Shown piece by piece: positions 40,501 through 53,500 of a stretch of 64,000 bases of DNA. Both the position numbers and the translations under genes were made by a program. This stretch comes from Luscinia megarhynchos (taxonomy: Eukaryota > Chordata > Aves > Passeriformes > Turdidae). The DNA lies in assembly GCA_034336665.1 (NCBI GenBank), contig JAPFBE010000002.1, forward strand, positions 80,358,905-80,422,904. Direction: 5' to 3'. Numbering within the stretch: position 1 is the stretch's first letter; each line of letters starts with the position of its first letter. The notes under the pieces are model-generated. The model did no database searches and was not told the origin of the DNA. It saw only the letters and a list, made by a program, of their open reading frames with translations.

Positions 40501-43500
40501 CAAAGCTATTACTGTGTACTTGAAAGTTTAAAGACAAGCATTTTGGGAAATTATATGGAAGTTTTGCTTGAGACAACTAACTAATGAAGTTTTCAGCTAG
40601 GCTTCTGTGTTTAGAATGTGATCAGCTAGAAAGTAAGAAAATTATGTAAGTTAAGAGAAATTATGTTTCAGACCAATGTATGGAAGTATCTAAAATTTAA
40701 TGTACAATTATACGTAGTAGAATTTAATTTCTTAAACTGTTTGAATATTCATACATAGCATTAATACAATGACATAGTGTTACATGTATGTTCATAGGAT
40801 GCATGAAAAACATACATGAGAAGAACTATTGGAAATAAGTTAGAAAATGAAATTGTTCTTAACATAACACTGAAAAAAGCCATTGCTATTATTTTTGTAA
40901 AGATCGTGCTTAGTTTTTGAAAAGGAGAAGAATTTTTATTACTGTTATGTTGGTGTTCCAGTTTCCTTCTGTAGATTGTATTGTATGCTGAGATCTCACT
41001 TTTTCTTCAGTGAAATGCCCATACTTCTGAATTTGCAGAATGCAGTGAAAATTGCATTGTTTCAGTGCCTGTGGCTGAGAAATCTTTCTGCTTGAACCTT
41101 GTACTGGCAAAAATGTCCTGAAGAGTACTACCTTAGGAAGAAAGTCCCTGTTGTTGGTTCTTGGACAGTAACTGAGGAAGAAAGGACTTCTAGGCTAAAA
41201 TCTGACCCAAATACTTTTCAGTTGCATTGGGTGTTAAGATTGCAATCTTAAGGAAACTGGACATGCATGGCTTTGTCATTCAATCTTCTCTACTTCTTTT
41301 GCACTGCCCTATGAAATTTTGAACCTACTGACTAATTTCAAACAATTTTGATGGGGAATTAGTGATTGTAAGCATAACCTAAACACTTGTGAAAATCAAG
41401 CAGCTGGAGAGACCCTAGTGGGTAGACCCTTCTGACATTGGCATGTATAATTCATTGCCATTTCATTCCCTCTTTGCTCTCTTTCTATTCCCAGCACCCA
41501 CCAAGAGCCAAGCCCTATCCAAAGGATGCTCATCACTGAAAAGAGCTTGCTTGCATAGCAAGTTCTCCAGGCAAGGCTTTGTGCCTCAGGCCTTTCACTG
41601 TTATATATCAGAGGTTTATTGTGATGATGGAAATTTGAGAGCTGAGGATTTCTCAATTTGCAGGGACCTTGCTGTAGGTCTGCTATTTGGTAGTGTTTGG
41701 GATTAGGAGAAAATTTGGTCTGGACAGTATTCTACCTTTCTTTGGAGGAAGTGGGTGGCAAGGTTATGTTGTAATAAAAATTATTACTACATCCTTGGCA
41801 GGTGTTTGAGGGAGAGAATTCTTGCACATGGGATCTGGCTTTCTAATAAAATCCAGTAGGAAATGTGTTAGGGGAAAGTACCCTCTAAAGAAAGTCTGAA
41901 ATGGAGCTGAACTACAACCCACCAGAGGCGTGCAGGGAAACAAATACCATCAATCATCTACCACCACAAAGGAAAGTGATGTCTTGGTGAAGTCTGGGGC
42001 CAGTTGAAATAGTGCTGGAGACCAGTGCTAGCCCTCTAGCAGGTGGAAGAGAGTATGAGAGAGTGATCTGAATGGGTCAGACTTTTGCTAATTGTTCCCA
42101 GGTGTTATTTAATGAATCAGTGATGTGACTGAGCCATGCTCACAGGCGTATTTTGATGTTGTGGTAAACACTGCAGGAACAGGCTTGATAAATGCTGGAG
42201 AAGTGCTTCTCAGCCATTCCAAATATTTCAAGGCACCTGCAACAAGGATGAGAGTATGTCCAGTCTTTGGTACAGTGTCCTCCAAGGTAGCACACACAAA
42301 AATATAAGCAGGAGGTGTAAGAAAAATGTATGTTTGTTGTAGTGCTGAGCAATTCAGTAGCTGGACATGGAAGAGGGTGAGACGCTCCTCTAACAGGCCC
42401 TCAAATTGTGTGTTAGCCTGGATGACAGAGGAACAGTCGGACTGGTCTGGAGTTTTCACGTATGGAGATAAATTCCTCAAACTTGAGATATATATCCTAT
42501 TTTGTTCTGACTTAATTTTCAAGAGATTTTTGAAATAGATATCTGTTCTTTTATCACTCTTAATTTTATTATATTTGCTTCTTTCTGAACACAAGTCAGA
42601 AAAAAGAGTGGAAATGTGGGCAACTTCTCTTAGGTTTCAGTCTGTTCTCCTGAGCATATTTTCTGTCACTCTTTTCTCCCAGTCCTTCAAAGTTGAACTG
42701 TTTCAGTCATTCTTCTTTCTCATTTTCAGTTGCAGAGAATATATGGGCCAGAATGACCCATTTCAGCCCGCATTACCAGTTATGCTGAAGGAGCTCAACT
42801 TTCTGCTGTGTCTTGCCCCTTGACTTTTCCTTACAGTCAACCTGGTGTGAGAGTTACTGAGTTAAAATTCTATATACTGTGACTTTTGTGGAACAAACAT
42901 TTCAGAATTGACTTTTTTTATCCCTTCCATCTTTTTTTCTACAGTGATGCCAAATATTGAATATAGGTGCCAGTTGCTACTGTAATATTTCTTATTTTGG
43001 GTTGATTTTTTTTTTTTGGTAGCTTTGAGAGCTCTAGTCATGAGTCACACTTCACTTTTTTTGATATTAAACGCAGAATAATATTATGGAATTAACACAC
43101 CCCACCCGTGTTCCCCCAAGCAAGGCACTGCACAAACTTCTTGTAACATGAGAGAATGAAATCTTGAAAAAGCTTATCCTAGGAGGAATTGCAGAAAAGT
43201 AATTTTGAAATGTTTATTTCTGTTGAAAAGCACTTACATCATGGTAGGTGGCCTCATAATTTTTAGAAAACGATGGTAAATGTATCAGAAACTTTACTAG
43301 ATGATCAGTTAACAGTTTACACAATAGAAAGAAGAATAGTTGCACAACTCCCCTCAGAAAGAACTTGCAAAGTCATTTTATTTGTTACTCTGTCTTGAGT
43401 GTTGAGAAATTGGGGTATATTTCTGAGAACCACTTAGTGAGAACAGCCTGTTCTATTTATCTTTGGCTGTATGACCGTATCACCATAGGCTTTCAGATGC

Positions 43501-43804
43501 TTGACAGCTCGTTTTCTTGTAAACAAAGGAATGTTCCTTTCAAATACTCTGGATAGTCAGCTCATCAAAACAGTAGCACCATCACAGGAAGATGTTGTTA
43601 TCCAGAAATCAATAGGAAGATGGCACATGTTTTGTGGTATCAGTGCAACAGATTGCTTACAAAGCTTCATGACTTACCTTTGGGGCTGTTGTGGCAGCTT
43701 TTTAGCCCGTGCACAGTGTTTTTTGTGGATTTTTAACTTGTGCCTCTATTTTGGAGCACATTGTGCCATGCTAACTTAGAATTAACACAATAAGGCTTAC
43801 GGGC

Positions 43805-43830
43805 TTATATCCACTGGGAGGTGGATATAA
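43805..43830. repeat. Perfect 10-bp inverted repeat with 6-nt loop
   Basis: TTATATCCAC at 43805-43814 and GTGGATATAA at 43821-43830 flank TGGGAG. The stem is too short for a microRNA precursor, and no terminator role is expected in a Pol II intron. Confidence 0.7.
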
Positions 43831-44811
43831 CAACATCTAATACAGGTATCTTAAATGTGCCTTGTTGGTCATCACTGTTGGTCGTTTCTGTTAATTTAAC
43901 ATCAGCCAAGATCATGTGCAACAAGAGGCAAATAGAGGCCGACACCTTGTCTAAATTGTTTTTTGATTGCTCCAGTTTGTCTGTTCTGCTTGACCAGACT
44001 TAAACCTTGTTTATTTTCTCCATTCACTGCATCTCTGCCTCAAATTCCTTAGTATTTCTCCTTTGTAGTCTGAGACATAATATTAAGAGTTTATTTTAAT
44101 GTGTTTTTACATGAAATTACATGAAATAATACTGAAAAAAAAGTCTCGTAGAAAAAAAAAGCTTTCCAGCATGTTCTTGTCTGCCAGAAAGGCAGACCTC
44201 AATCTCTGAGTACTCACCCTGAGGTATGTGATTTAAAAAGATTTAAAATTGAGTTTTGTTCTGGTTATAAAAATGAGCAGTCTTAAATAGTCTTCTGAAA
44301 GTACTAAAAGTATATATATAGAACCTAAAATTTCTATATGTAATAAAGAATTCCTTAATTATTCTTCAAAATTGGAACACAGCCTGATTTGGCTAAATTG
44401 TCTTCAATATTTTACACTGTCATAGTTTTGAAATATACCTATATTTACATAATTTTTAAGTAAACGTGCATTAGACTATTAATCATACCTTGCAAAAGAT
44501 GTGCAGATGTCATATGTGGGTCAATGGATCTAGTTTGCTGTTCATTAAAAAAATTAATTAATTTTCTGTACTTCTTTCTAAATAGTTCTTAACCTGTGTT
44601 AGCCAGCAGAAGTGTTATGAGGTTAGAAGTGTATTATGAATCTGTTTATTTGTAATCCATATTAGCAATTGTATAGCAGTAGAAAAAAACCAGATATCTT
44701 TTTGAAAGCAAGATCTTGATGGTGCTTACCATTTTAGTAAAACTTGGGCATTTTAAAGATAACGTTTTTTAAAATTTGAATTAATTTTTGTTTCATTTTT
44801 GCATGTAATGG

Positions 44812-45905
44812 AATCATAGTGCAATTTGGAATGGATTCTGGTGATGATCTAGTCCCAAGCAAGTCCAATTACAATGGGCTGCTGCTGGGCTTGGTCAGCA
44901 AAGTGCTGAATAACTCCAGGGACTGAGACTTTGCCACCTCAATGGGCAGCAAGTTCAATACTTGATCACCCTCCAAATGATGAAAAAGAGCTTGCCCTGC
45001 TTGGAATTGCACAGTTCAGATTTGTACCATGAAAAGATGAGTGGCAACAGACACAGTCTGGCTCCCACTTCTCTGTACCCTCCCAGTATGTAGCTGTAGG
45101 CAGCAATAGGATCATCCTTCCCCAGACAATCCTAATTCAATCTTCTTTGGGAGAGAGCACAGGAGATTGCTTCTGTGCCCGAACTAACCACCATGGTAGT
45201 CCTCTACAGATCTGCTTCTGGAGTGTCTTGGAGAGCCCTTGGCTGGGTGCAATATTCCATAGAGTGTCTCACTGGGAGCTAAGGGAGTGTAGTTGTGCCC
45301 CTGGCTCCACCCTTGCTAATACAGCCCAGCACACAGTTGGCCTTTGCAGCAAGGACACACTGTTGACTCATGGGCAGCCTGGCACCCTTGGATTGGTTTC
45401 TGAAAAGCTGCTCTTGAGGGATTTGGCTTATAGTCTGCAGTTCCAGAGTATCTCTATCCTGGGTACTCCAGCACTCAGCATTTACATCTGGATTTCACTG
45501 TATGCCTGACTCCACGTTTCTTCACCCGCTCAAGGACCTATCAATAGCAGCCCTGCCCACCAGTGCATCTGTTCCCCTCCCGAGGCTGGTACTAGCCAGT
45601 TTTAATGAGAATGCACTCTATCCCATCTTCAGGTCTTTAGTATGCCTGTTGAACACCACAGACTTGGTAATGATGGCACAAGTAACCAGTCATCAGCTGG
45701 AATTTGTCCTCTGATCACAATCCTTTGAGCTCAGTGGTTCAGCCACTTTTTCATTCCCACTATCCAGTTGATATCTCACCAGTCTGGGGAATGAGGAGAT
45801 TGCCCGCGTGAGGACACTGTGTCAAAGGCTTTGCTAAAATGAACACATCCTGGATATTCCTTCTAGTCTTGCCACCCCACAGGCAGCCAACTGCTCAGCC
45901 ATATG
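44812..45905 (-). mobile_element. Long antisense CR1 copy (about 1.1 kb)
   Basis: The left end, GGAATCATAGTGCAATTTGG AATGGA, is the reverse complement of the CR1 3' terminus. Rightward follow antisense ORF2 segments, including a GCCCAGCACACAGTTGGCC-type block, GGACACACTGTTGACTCATG, and GTGTCAAAGGCTTTGCTAAA ATGAACACATCC. The element is on the minus strand, 5'-truncated at about 45905, diverged and full of indels. The frames at 45147-45714 on the + strand are antisense shadows of it. Confidence 0.85.
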
Positions 45906-48900
45906 AACACTGTCCAGTAGTGGAAAGTTAATTACACTTTTGCATTTCTTCCTTCTTGCCATTTAAAATACATTTTACAGAAATATGAGTAGATATCTTT
46001 TAACGACTTGTAAAGGATAATAAGCTTATTGTTTTAGAAATGATAAAGGATGAGAAAAAGCAAATTTTATAGAGGAAAAGGAAAAAAATGGGGGTGGAGT
46101 ACTCTGCAAGTTTGTGTAGTAGGTAATTTGAATCAGTTTGGGTTTTAAAATTTTAATTCATAATATTAATTGGTTTTAAACAGGATTTTTTTTTGTTTTT
46201 TTTTTGTCTATAGAAACAAATTTTCATTGTCTAACTTGGTTTTATGAAAGCAGAGGAGAAGTATTTGCATAAACAACCCAGTGATCTCCAAGAGAATATT
46301 ATTTTCCTGTAAAGTGTGCTTATGAGGCATTTTGGAGATCTTGTGTGTTGAATAGAGGATTTTTGTGTTTTAAAAAGAGTGTGTATTTTTAAAGAAGAGA
46401 ACTATTTTGAACTTGGAAAGCATAATAAAGAATAATGAACAAAGATTATAAACTCCACTTATTAGGAAAGATCAAAATAAACCTCATCTGTTATGTGTTC
46501 ATTGTCAATTGTAATTTACTCTAAACCTTGCAATAATGGTTTTAAATTCCAGTAGAAAATTGACTGAAGAACTTGAATATAACCTTACTAGCCTAGGTGT
46601 CTTTAGCATGTTACTTATGACTTGCGTAGTTCTAGAACGAACCATAGTGCTTCATAAAAACATCTCAGCTGGCTGCTGGATCTGACACATCTGTCGAAAG
46701 TGAAAAAGGACCTGGTTGTGCAAAGTTGTGTTTGTCCTATTTGCAGAACAGCACCCCAGAACAGGACCTCTTGTTCAAATTTAAGTTTTCTAGGCTTTAC
46801 TTATGGTATAAGCTAGTGGGAAAAGATACTTTTGTAAATGAGTTATGTTATTTAAAAATCACCTCTCTAGATATATCAGGAGTATTTTTAGTTTTCCACC
46901 GATGTGGCTATTGTTTGGAATCACTGTCATTAATGCTAAAATGAATGGACGTTTATCAAATCTCATACCATAACTACAGTCATTAGCACTTGTAGAATGT
47001 AACTCCCTTCCCACCACCATTACGATTTTGACTTCAACTTTTAAATGTTTGTCATCTGGTGTGAGGTGGATTTATGGGAGTGCAGTAATTTTAGTGCTTT
47101 TTGGCTGGGTGTTTCTGATGACATCACTGTGATCTAGACACAGCGTGTGACTCTAGTTGGTTCCAGTTTTAAATAGTTTCATAATTATGCTAGTTTTGGC
47201 AGTTTCCTTGGAACTTTCCCCATCTCTTTAATGAACATGTTTTACTTCTGGGCTTATGAGACAACCACATGTTTGAGAAATTAATAGTGTGCTCTTAAAG
47301 TTAACATTGAGCAGAAGTGTGCAGATACAGAAACCTTCTGGATATATATGTGTACTTAGGAGTAGTGTTTCTAAAGTTCATGGCCACTCTTATCATCTCC
47401 TAGTCATTGAAGAATACATTTGGCTTATAAAATATCAGTAACTGTTGTGAAAAATAGTGGGTATGTTCATGCTTGAAAAACCCAAACCCAACCACTGCAG
47501 CTCCCAAAAATATTTTTGATAATTGTGTGTTCTAAGGAAATAAATGGATGTTATCCCAGATTGCATAAAAACAAACCCCATGCTTTTTCAAATGTCGGTC
47601 AGGTTGAATTTTTCTTAAGTGTAGATGTACTCTGTTAGTTGACATGGATTAAGTCACACAGGTATATTTCTGAGATGAATTTGTTTTGTGTTTTGGCACC
47701 ATTTTGGGAACATGTACATTTTTGCTTGTGTTTAGGTCCAGTTTGCTGTAAATGATTTACAACTGTTTCCCATCACAACAGACTTGTAGCTCAGGGACAT
47801 ATAAAAAGCTTATTCTATATAATGTCTTTATAGGTTGAGATTTGAGACTTTGTTTCAAAATTAAGGATTCTCCTCCACTTTCCTTCAAAAAAACAATCCC
47901 CCTCAAAAGCCAAAGTGCTAGTGTTTATTTCTAGATCTCTGAAAGTGGTGAAAGCTTAAACCACTCTTAATCGTTGCTCATAGTATTCAAAAAAAATTGC
48001 ATAGAATTTGTGAAGTTTTGAGAACATGTATTGAACATAATTGCAGCAGTATGTAGATGGAAAAGGTAGACTTGAATGTAATCAGGCTTGATAGAATTTA
48101 CACTTCAGAAAAAGAATTTGCCCATTCCATTCTCCCCCTTCCCTTTATATTGTAGCTGACATAAATATTAAAAGTCAGGTGTGATGTGATCCTATCAGAC
48201 CAAGTCATTAAATAGTTGCAGCACAGCATTCTGTGCCAATCCATGAGTGAGCTTGGGGAAGAAGGAAATGTGGTAATTCAGCTTGGGCTTTTCTGCAAGT
48301 TCAAAACATAAATAGTTGTGTAGTGACTTACCTGAAAAAATATTTCTGTGCTACAGTGAACTAGTGTCCAAGAAAAAGTATAGCTAAATGTTATTTCAAA
48401 AATTTTATATTAAGAGTGTATGATCTAAGTTTTCTCAGTAAACTGGAGGGGAAGGAGAGTTGAGCTCTGCTGATGACAGACTACAGGTTGATGAAGAGGC
48501 TTCCATCACGTTGAGCTTAATGAAAGCTTGAAGCTCTTTCTTTATCTCTGTCAGGTGGGCCATAAAGAGAGAGATGGTTTTCTAATGAAATGGCTCCATA
48601 GTTCAGAGAGAGTCTTCAGGAGACTTGCATTCCTTGATGAAAAGTGTTAGAAGTTTGTCAGAGATGAGGAAACAAATACTCTCAAACAGAGCTGATTCTT
48701 AACACCCATTACGGGGTTTTTATGCACTGGAATGAGACTTTCCTGTATGACTGAAATGGCCAAATAACCATCATTTAAAAACATTCAACAGCTTGCTTTC
48801 CAATACTATACTAGTAACTTATGATAACTCATTATTATGATAACTTGTCCTTCTTTTAGAAGCTATCATCTAGTTTTCTAATATATGAATATGTCTGCCT

Positions 48901-50170
48901 TATGCAATTGCCCCAAATGAGGTAAAGCTTCTAACTTAATCCTCTGACTAAGATTATATTGCTCTTCTTTTTTTTACTTTAGTGAAATAGTATTTTCCTT
49001 TTATCACAGAATTTCTCTGTTTTGTTGTTCTAAGTACAAAGTGGAAGGAAAAAAATTTCATCAGTTCCTTTTGAAGTTGTGGACTTGCATTTGAAATGTA
49101 TCGTTGTATGTATTAATTTTTTTTTGTGGAAAAAAGGTCCACATCAAAAAGCAAGTAATGTGAAGATTCCAGTTTGTAATTTCTCTGAGAGTATTAGAAA
49201 TACCAGGCAGCGTGTGGGGAAACACATGATCTGTCCTGTACAAAAACCCAACACAGTTTAAGCTGCTTGCTTTTGGTGTTAGGAGGACTTAAGAATATTA
49301 TAATTCATACTGTTACGTGACATTTGTTCCCTAAAGATTCTTTTTGTGAACAAATGAGTGATATGATCAGTGCATGACCCAGGAAGCATTTTCCAATTTT
49401 TCTGTAGGAAACTATGTCTATCAAAATAATTTGGTTTAGGTCAAAAGCTGTGTATGCTCTTTAACCTGTTCTTACATTTACAAGAATATTTGTATTACTT
49501 CTCTTGGCTTACTTACACTTGAGCCTTGTAGTTAAACTGTCATTCTGGAACGTAATGGGGATACTATTGGTGTATTTAAAATTAGCTAATTAAGGCTTTC
49601 TTGTGTCTGCATATCTCATCTTGAAAGGCTTATATCACATTCTGGAATTATAAGCCATGTTTCTGCTTCTGAATTCCTTATGTTGAACGAACTATAGAGA
49701 AGCTCAAGAGGAGCAGGTGCCCTTGGTTCATTTATCTCTTTTGGGGTCATGTTTTACTCTTATAGAAGTCTGCAAAAATATTTTGCTTTATGAATCAGCT
49801 TCAATTAGTGGTATTATGAAGGATGTGAGTCTGACATCTTGGAACCATCTGAGGTGGTTTCATGCGTAGGCATATAAGCTCATACAGTTAGGTAGTTTCT
49901 CATACTTGTTTTGGTAATTAGCAGAAATGGATCTAGAAGAAATATGTTCAGTTGAAATAAATATTTAAATGACAGGTTTCTTTTTTAAACTAAAGTTAGT
50001 GAAAGTATTAATTTTATGTTGTCCTCCAGCTATTTTTGTGTCAACTTCTGTAGTACAGGATTGAATTGATGGAAAAACAGTAACAGAAATTACAGAACCT
50101 TTACCAAGTTCTTCCCACATTTATTTTCTTTCTGTTTGGTTGACTTCATCGCTTTCTTTTCCTTTAGCAG
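45906..50170 (+). other. VPS13B: VPS13B intron 3, distal part
   Basis: AT-rich intron with a T9-G-T10 run at 46186-46205 and no recognised repeat family. The final pyrimidine tract and tandem TAGCAG acceptor at 50150-50170 lead into exon 4. Confidence 0.85.
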
Positions 50171-50291
50171 GAAGACCACGAAAGTTGTGGTTCCAGTTCA
50201 ACAAACCGCAGTACCACAGAAAGCATGAAATCAGCAGTAAAATCACGGCGAGTTCAGCAGTCGGCTTCTCCTGACCCGGATTTACCTCCAG
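50171..50291 (+). CDS. VPS13B: VPS13B exon 4: serine-rich linker, residues 98-137 plus first base of Gly138
   Basis: The 121-nt exon lies between TTTCCTTTAGCAG|GAA and CCAG|GTAATC. It encodes 40 residues starting EDHESCGSSSTNRSTTESMK and ending DPDLPP, with the first base of a split glycine codon (phase 1). The segment is rich in Ser/Thr and basic residues and reads as a flexible loop between the chorein core and the next strand block. It is less conserved relative to mammalian VPS13B than the flanking exons, as far as I can judge from memory. The acceptor is a tandem NAGNAG (TAGCAG), so use of the upstream AG would add one glutamine. The downstream AG is chosen because the resulting junction matches the known protein. 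Confidence 0.94.
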
Positions 50292-50539
50292 GTAATCCAT
50301 AATTTCAGAAACTGGTTAGGTATTTTTCTCTGATTCAAATACAGGAGTTTATTCAGATGGCCACAGTGTTTAAATTAGATTATTATGTTTTTCTCTACCT
50401 ACAAATCACAAGGGTTAGTGAAATACTTGTATCTTAGAAAATAGAACCAAATAAAAAAATGTAGTTGAATCCTGATAACCTTTCTTCCCATTTAATCAAA
50501 TTCTTAAATTCACATTGCTCATTTGTAGTTCAAGGTAGC

Positions 50540-50905
50540 ATCATAAAATCATAAAATGACTTGAATTGGAAGGGACCTTAAAAATCTTCTAGTTCCAACC
50601 CCCTGCTTTAAGAAGGGACACCTTTCACTCAACACATTGCTCAAAGCCCCATCCAGCCTGGCCTTGAATAAAACTTCTCTGGGCAAGCTGTTGCAGTGCC
50701 TCAAAACAAGGAATTTCTTTCTATTACTAATCTAAACCTGCCCTCTTTCAGTTTAAAACTACTATCCCTTGTCCTCTCTGTACATTCCCTTGTGAAAAGT
50801 CCCTCTGCAACGTTCTTGTAGACTCCCTTTAGGTCCTGGAAGGCCGCTATAAGGTTTTTCTGGAGACTTCTCTTTCTCAGGCAGGAAAAACCCAAAGTCT
50901 CTGTT
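50540..50905 (-). mobile_element. CR1 3' fragment, antisense
   Basis: Starts with ATCATAAAATCATAAAATGA, the reverse of the CR1 terminal repeat. GGAAGGGACCTTAAAAATCT follows, then TTCCAACCCCCTGC, CAAAGCCCCATCCAGCCTGG CCTTGAA, CTAATCTAAACCTGCCCTCT TTCAG, CTATCCCTTGTCCT and GGAAGGCCGCTATAAGG. It is one of the best-preserved CR1 ends in the window and is closely similar to common avian subfamilies. It carries no intact ORF. Confidence 0.93.
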
Positions 50906-53472
50906 TTGTGAATGTTTTTTTATTGAGTTTCTGTACCTACCACCTATATCTACCGGTGGAGATTTTCACCAGTTTTTTTTCCTGGTATGCAATTTCAATG
51001 TGAATGTGGAATTTGGATGCTGGACTTAGAGATATCCCTAAGGAACTATCTGTCTGATTACTATTGCCTCCTAGTTTGGATATAAGGTGTTTCATGCACA
51101 AAAGTAAAATTGGAGAGTACTGGAATGAATTACAGTTTGCCTTCTTGGGTCATGTAATTTTAATAGGTTAAAAAATGTTAGTTTTTTGTGAGGCTTTCTT
51201 GCTGTCTTTTGTTTATAGAAATTTTGTACTTGACTTGAATCAAACGACAAGGTTGGCATTTAGTGTGTGTAATAAGATGTGCTTCATGGTATCATCTTGC
51301 TTTGAAATGGTTACTTGAGGAGCCAGGGCTGCCCTGTCTCTTAGAGCTTAGTGATCCAATAAACTCCAGGGTCTTGGAAGTGTGGAAAACCATGTCCTAC
51401 CATGGACAGCGCTTGAGCTGTGACAGCTCTGTGGAATTCAGTTCTTTGGGTCACATCTGCAAACAACGAAAGTCAAAGGCTATCCAAAAATTGTATCGAT
51501 GTGTTTCCTTCTGTGACATTTCCAGAATGTTTGTAAGTTATCTCCTTGTGGCAAAACTGTATTAATACAGTTATATTAATTGTTGTAAATTATGAAGTTG
51601 TAAATACAGGTGGCTTTGGTTTTGATTTTGAGTGGACAAATAGTGTTCAGTACAGAGGTCCTATGTGGTAAAATGTTCAAAAAAATTTAAAGATTTAATT
51701 TGCGCATCCTGAATTTTAGTAAGATGTAGAATCATTAGTGGGTTTTTTTTTTGTTGTTTTTTTGGTTTTTTTAAGCCCTTGGAGGATGTGTGGTATCATA
51801 TTTGTACTGTAGTTTTTTTTTAAGATTTATTTGTCCTTTTGTTTAGGTGCCCTTGGAGATTAATCTCCCTAGGCAAAGTTTAACTGAAAAAGTAGTTTTG
51901 GTAACAGCAGACTCCTGCTAAACTTGTTTAGATGTCTCTAGTATGCTGATATCAATGCTATGACTATAGAGGTACAAAATTTTTGGCATGTTGGATTTGA
52001 AATTGCATTTGTAGCACTTAAGGCACAGTGCAGCCTCCTGGGTTCTGGACACTTTGAAAAAACATACTTGTGGATTTTGTGTTGCACCTCAGGAAAGAAT
52101 TTGGTCCTACAGATTTTCTGGTGGTTTTGTTCACTTACCATAGAAAACCTATATTTCAGTGGCACAGATACTCATAGTGTTACTCTTAGAAATCACAGGA
52201 GTAGAAGTAACCTTTACCTGCTTTTTCCTGCTTGTATTTAAAACCCTTTTAAAAAGAAATCACAAACACAAAAAGCAATAAACCCTTTATTATACATGAA
52301 CATGGTGATGTTTTTAGTATTTTGTGTTGAATACAACTACAATACAATTGAATTACAATTTCTTAAAAATGTCTTCTTTACATGTAAACATCTGCTTCTA
52401 GTATATTTGAAGCTAAACTTTATCAGGAAGCTGTTTTTTGTGTGATACTTCCAACAGTATACTGTACCACTAGCTTGGAAATATCTTCATGGTTTTTAGC
52501 AAATCCATGACCCCTGTTTTACTTGGAAGGTAGAACTCTGCTTCCTCTCTTTATGCACTTAGCCAAAAAGACATACAGATGAAAATGGTGTTGCTCTTTT
52601 CCTGAATACCTCTGGAAACGATCAGTACAACTTACTTTTTTTTATCCTTTTGTGATGTAATGTTTTTGTCATTCACAGCAGAAAAATGTATATTCAATTT
52701 ACTTTGAAAGACCCTTGAAAGCAAAATACTGAAAAAACTTTGGACCTGTGGAGAGACAGCTTCACTTTCTTCAAGGAAATTATTAGCTTGCTTTAAAATC
52801 ATAATTAAATAACTGGTTATAATTTTACAGTTACTAGTTAAATAGTCTTCAAAAATAATTCTCTGCTGAAGTTAGGAAAAGGAGCTAAATGTGTTGTGCT
52901 GCCTTCTATTTATGTACAGGTTGGTTTACATCACTCTTGTGATGAATATGGGTCTCTTATGCCCCTTAATTATTGACATTAATCCATCTGGTTTTCTGAG
53001 GTTATATAAACTAAAAATGTTATCGTTTGAAGGAGTCAGAGAGAAAATCCTTAGAAACAAGTTATTCCATGTATTTTTCAGTATTAGATTGATAAAAAAA
53101 AGGCCAATGCAGGTTATGTTGAAATATGAAAACATTGAATTTGACTATATTTCTGCATTTTCTCTTTCTGGTCACTGAGGACTTTGAATCATGAAAAAAA
53201 GGAAAATGTCATATGTCAGCCAGGTAAATTTTTAGTTGTGGAACTCAGGAAAATCACTCACATAATGGTAAAATGTCCCATGTACTCTAAAGTGAGAAGT
53301 TACATGTGACTGAGAAAAAGATGAATACCTAGAAAAAGCAGAGCAGAATAGAAGTAGCAACTTAAGTATTTTCCTAGTTATCTGACAATGCTTTGATGTT
53401 CATTTTAAGTTAAATTGAAATTGTTGATATAAAGGAGTTTTACTTAATGCAAGCTTCAGAAAACTACTCTTG

Positions 53473-53500
53473 AAGCCTGTGGATTTAAGCCTGTGGATTT
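53473..53500 (+). repeat. Perfect 14-bp tandem duplication
   Basis: The unit AAGCCTGTGGATTT occurs twice, head to tail (53473-53486 and 53487-53500). It is most simply a recent replication-slippage duplication. Confidence 0.9.

Larger units (their letters stand above)
24719..44811 (+). other. VPS13B: VPS13B intron 3, central part
   Basis: About 20 kb of AT-rich intron without a recognised repeat family over most of its length. A T15 run lies at 37497-37511. 27600-28400 and 33000-33350 are less AT-rich and carry longer but unassigned reading frames. 42109-42594 has an unassigned 161-codon minus-strand frame. A perfect hairpin is at 43805-43830. No exon of VPS13B is expected or seen. Confidence 0.7.

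Noticed and set aside
45147..45714. Two + strand frames of 120 and 70 codons
   Set aside because: They are antisense shadows of the minus-strand CR1 at 44812-45905.
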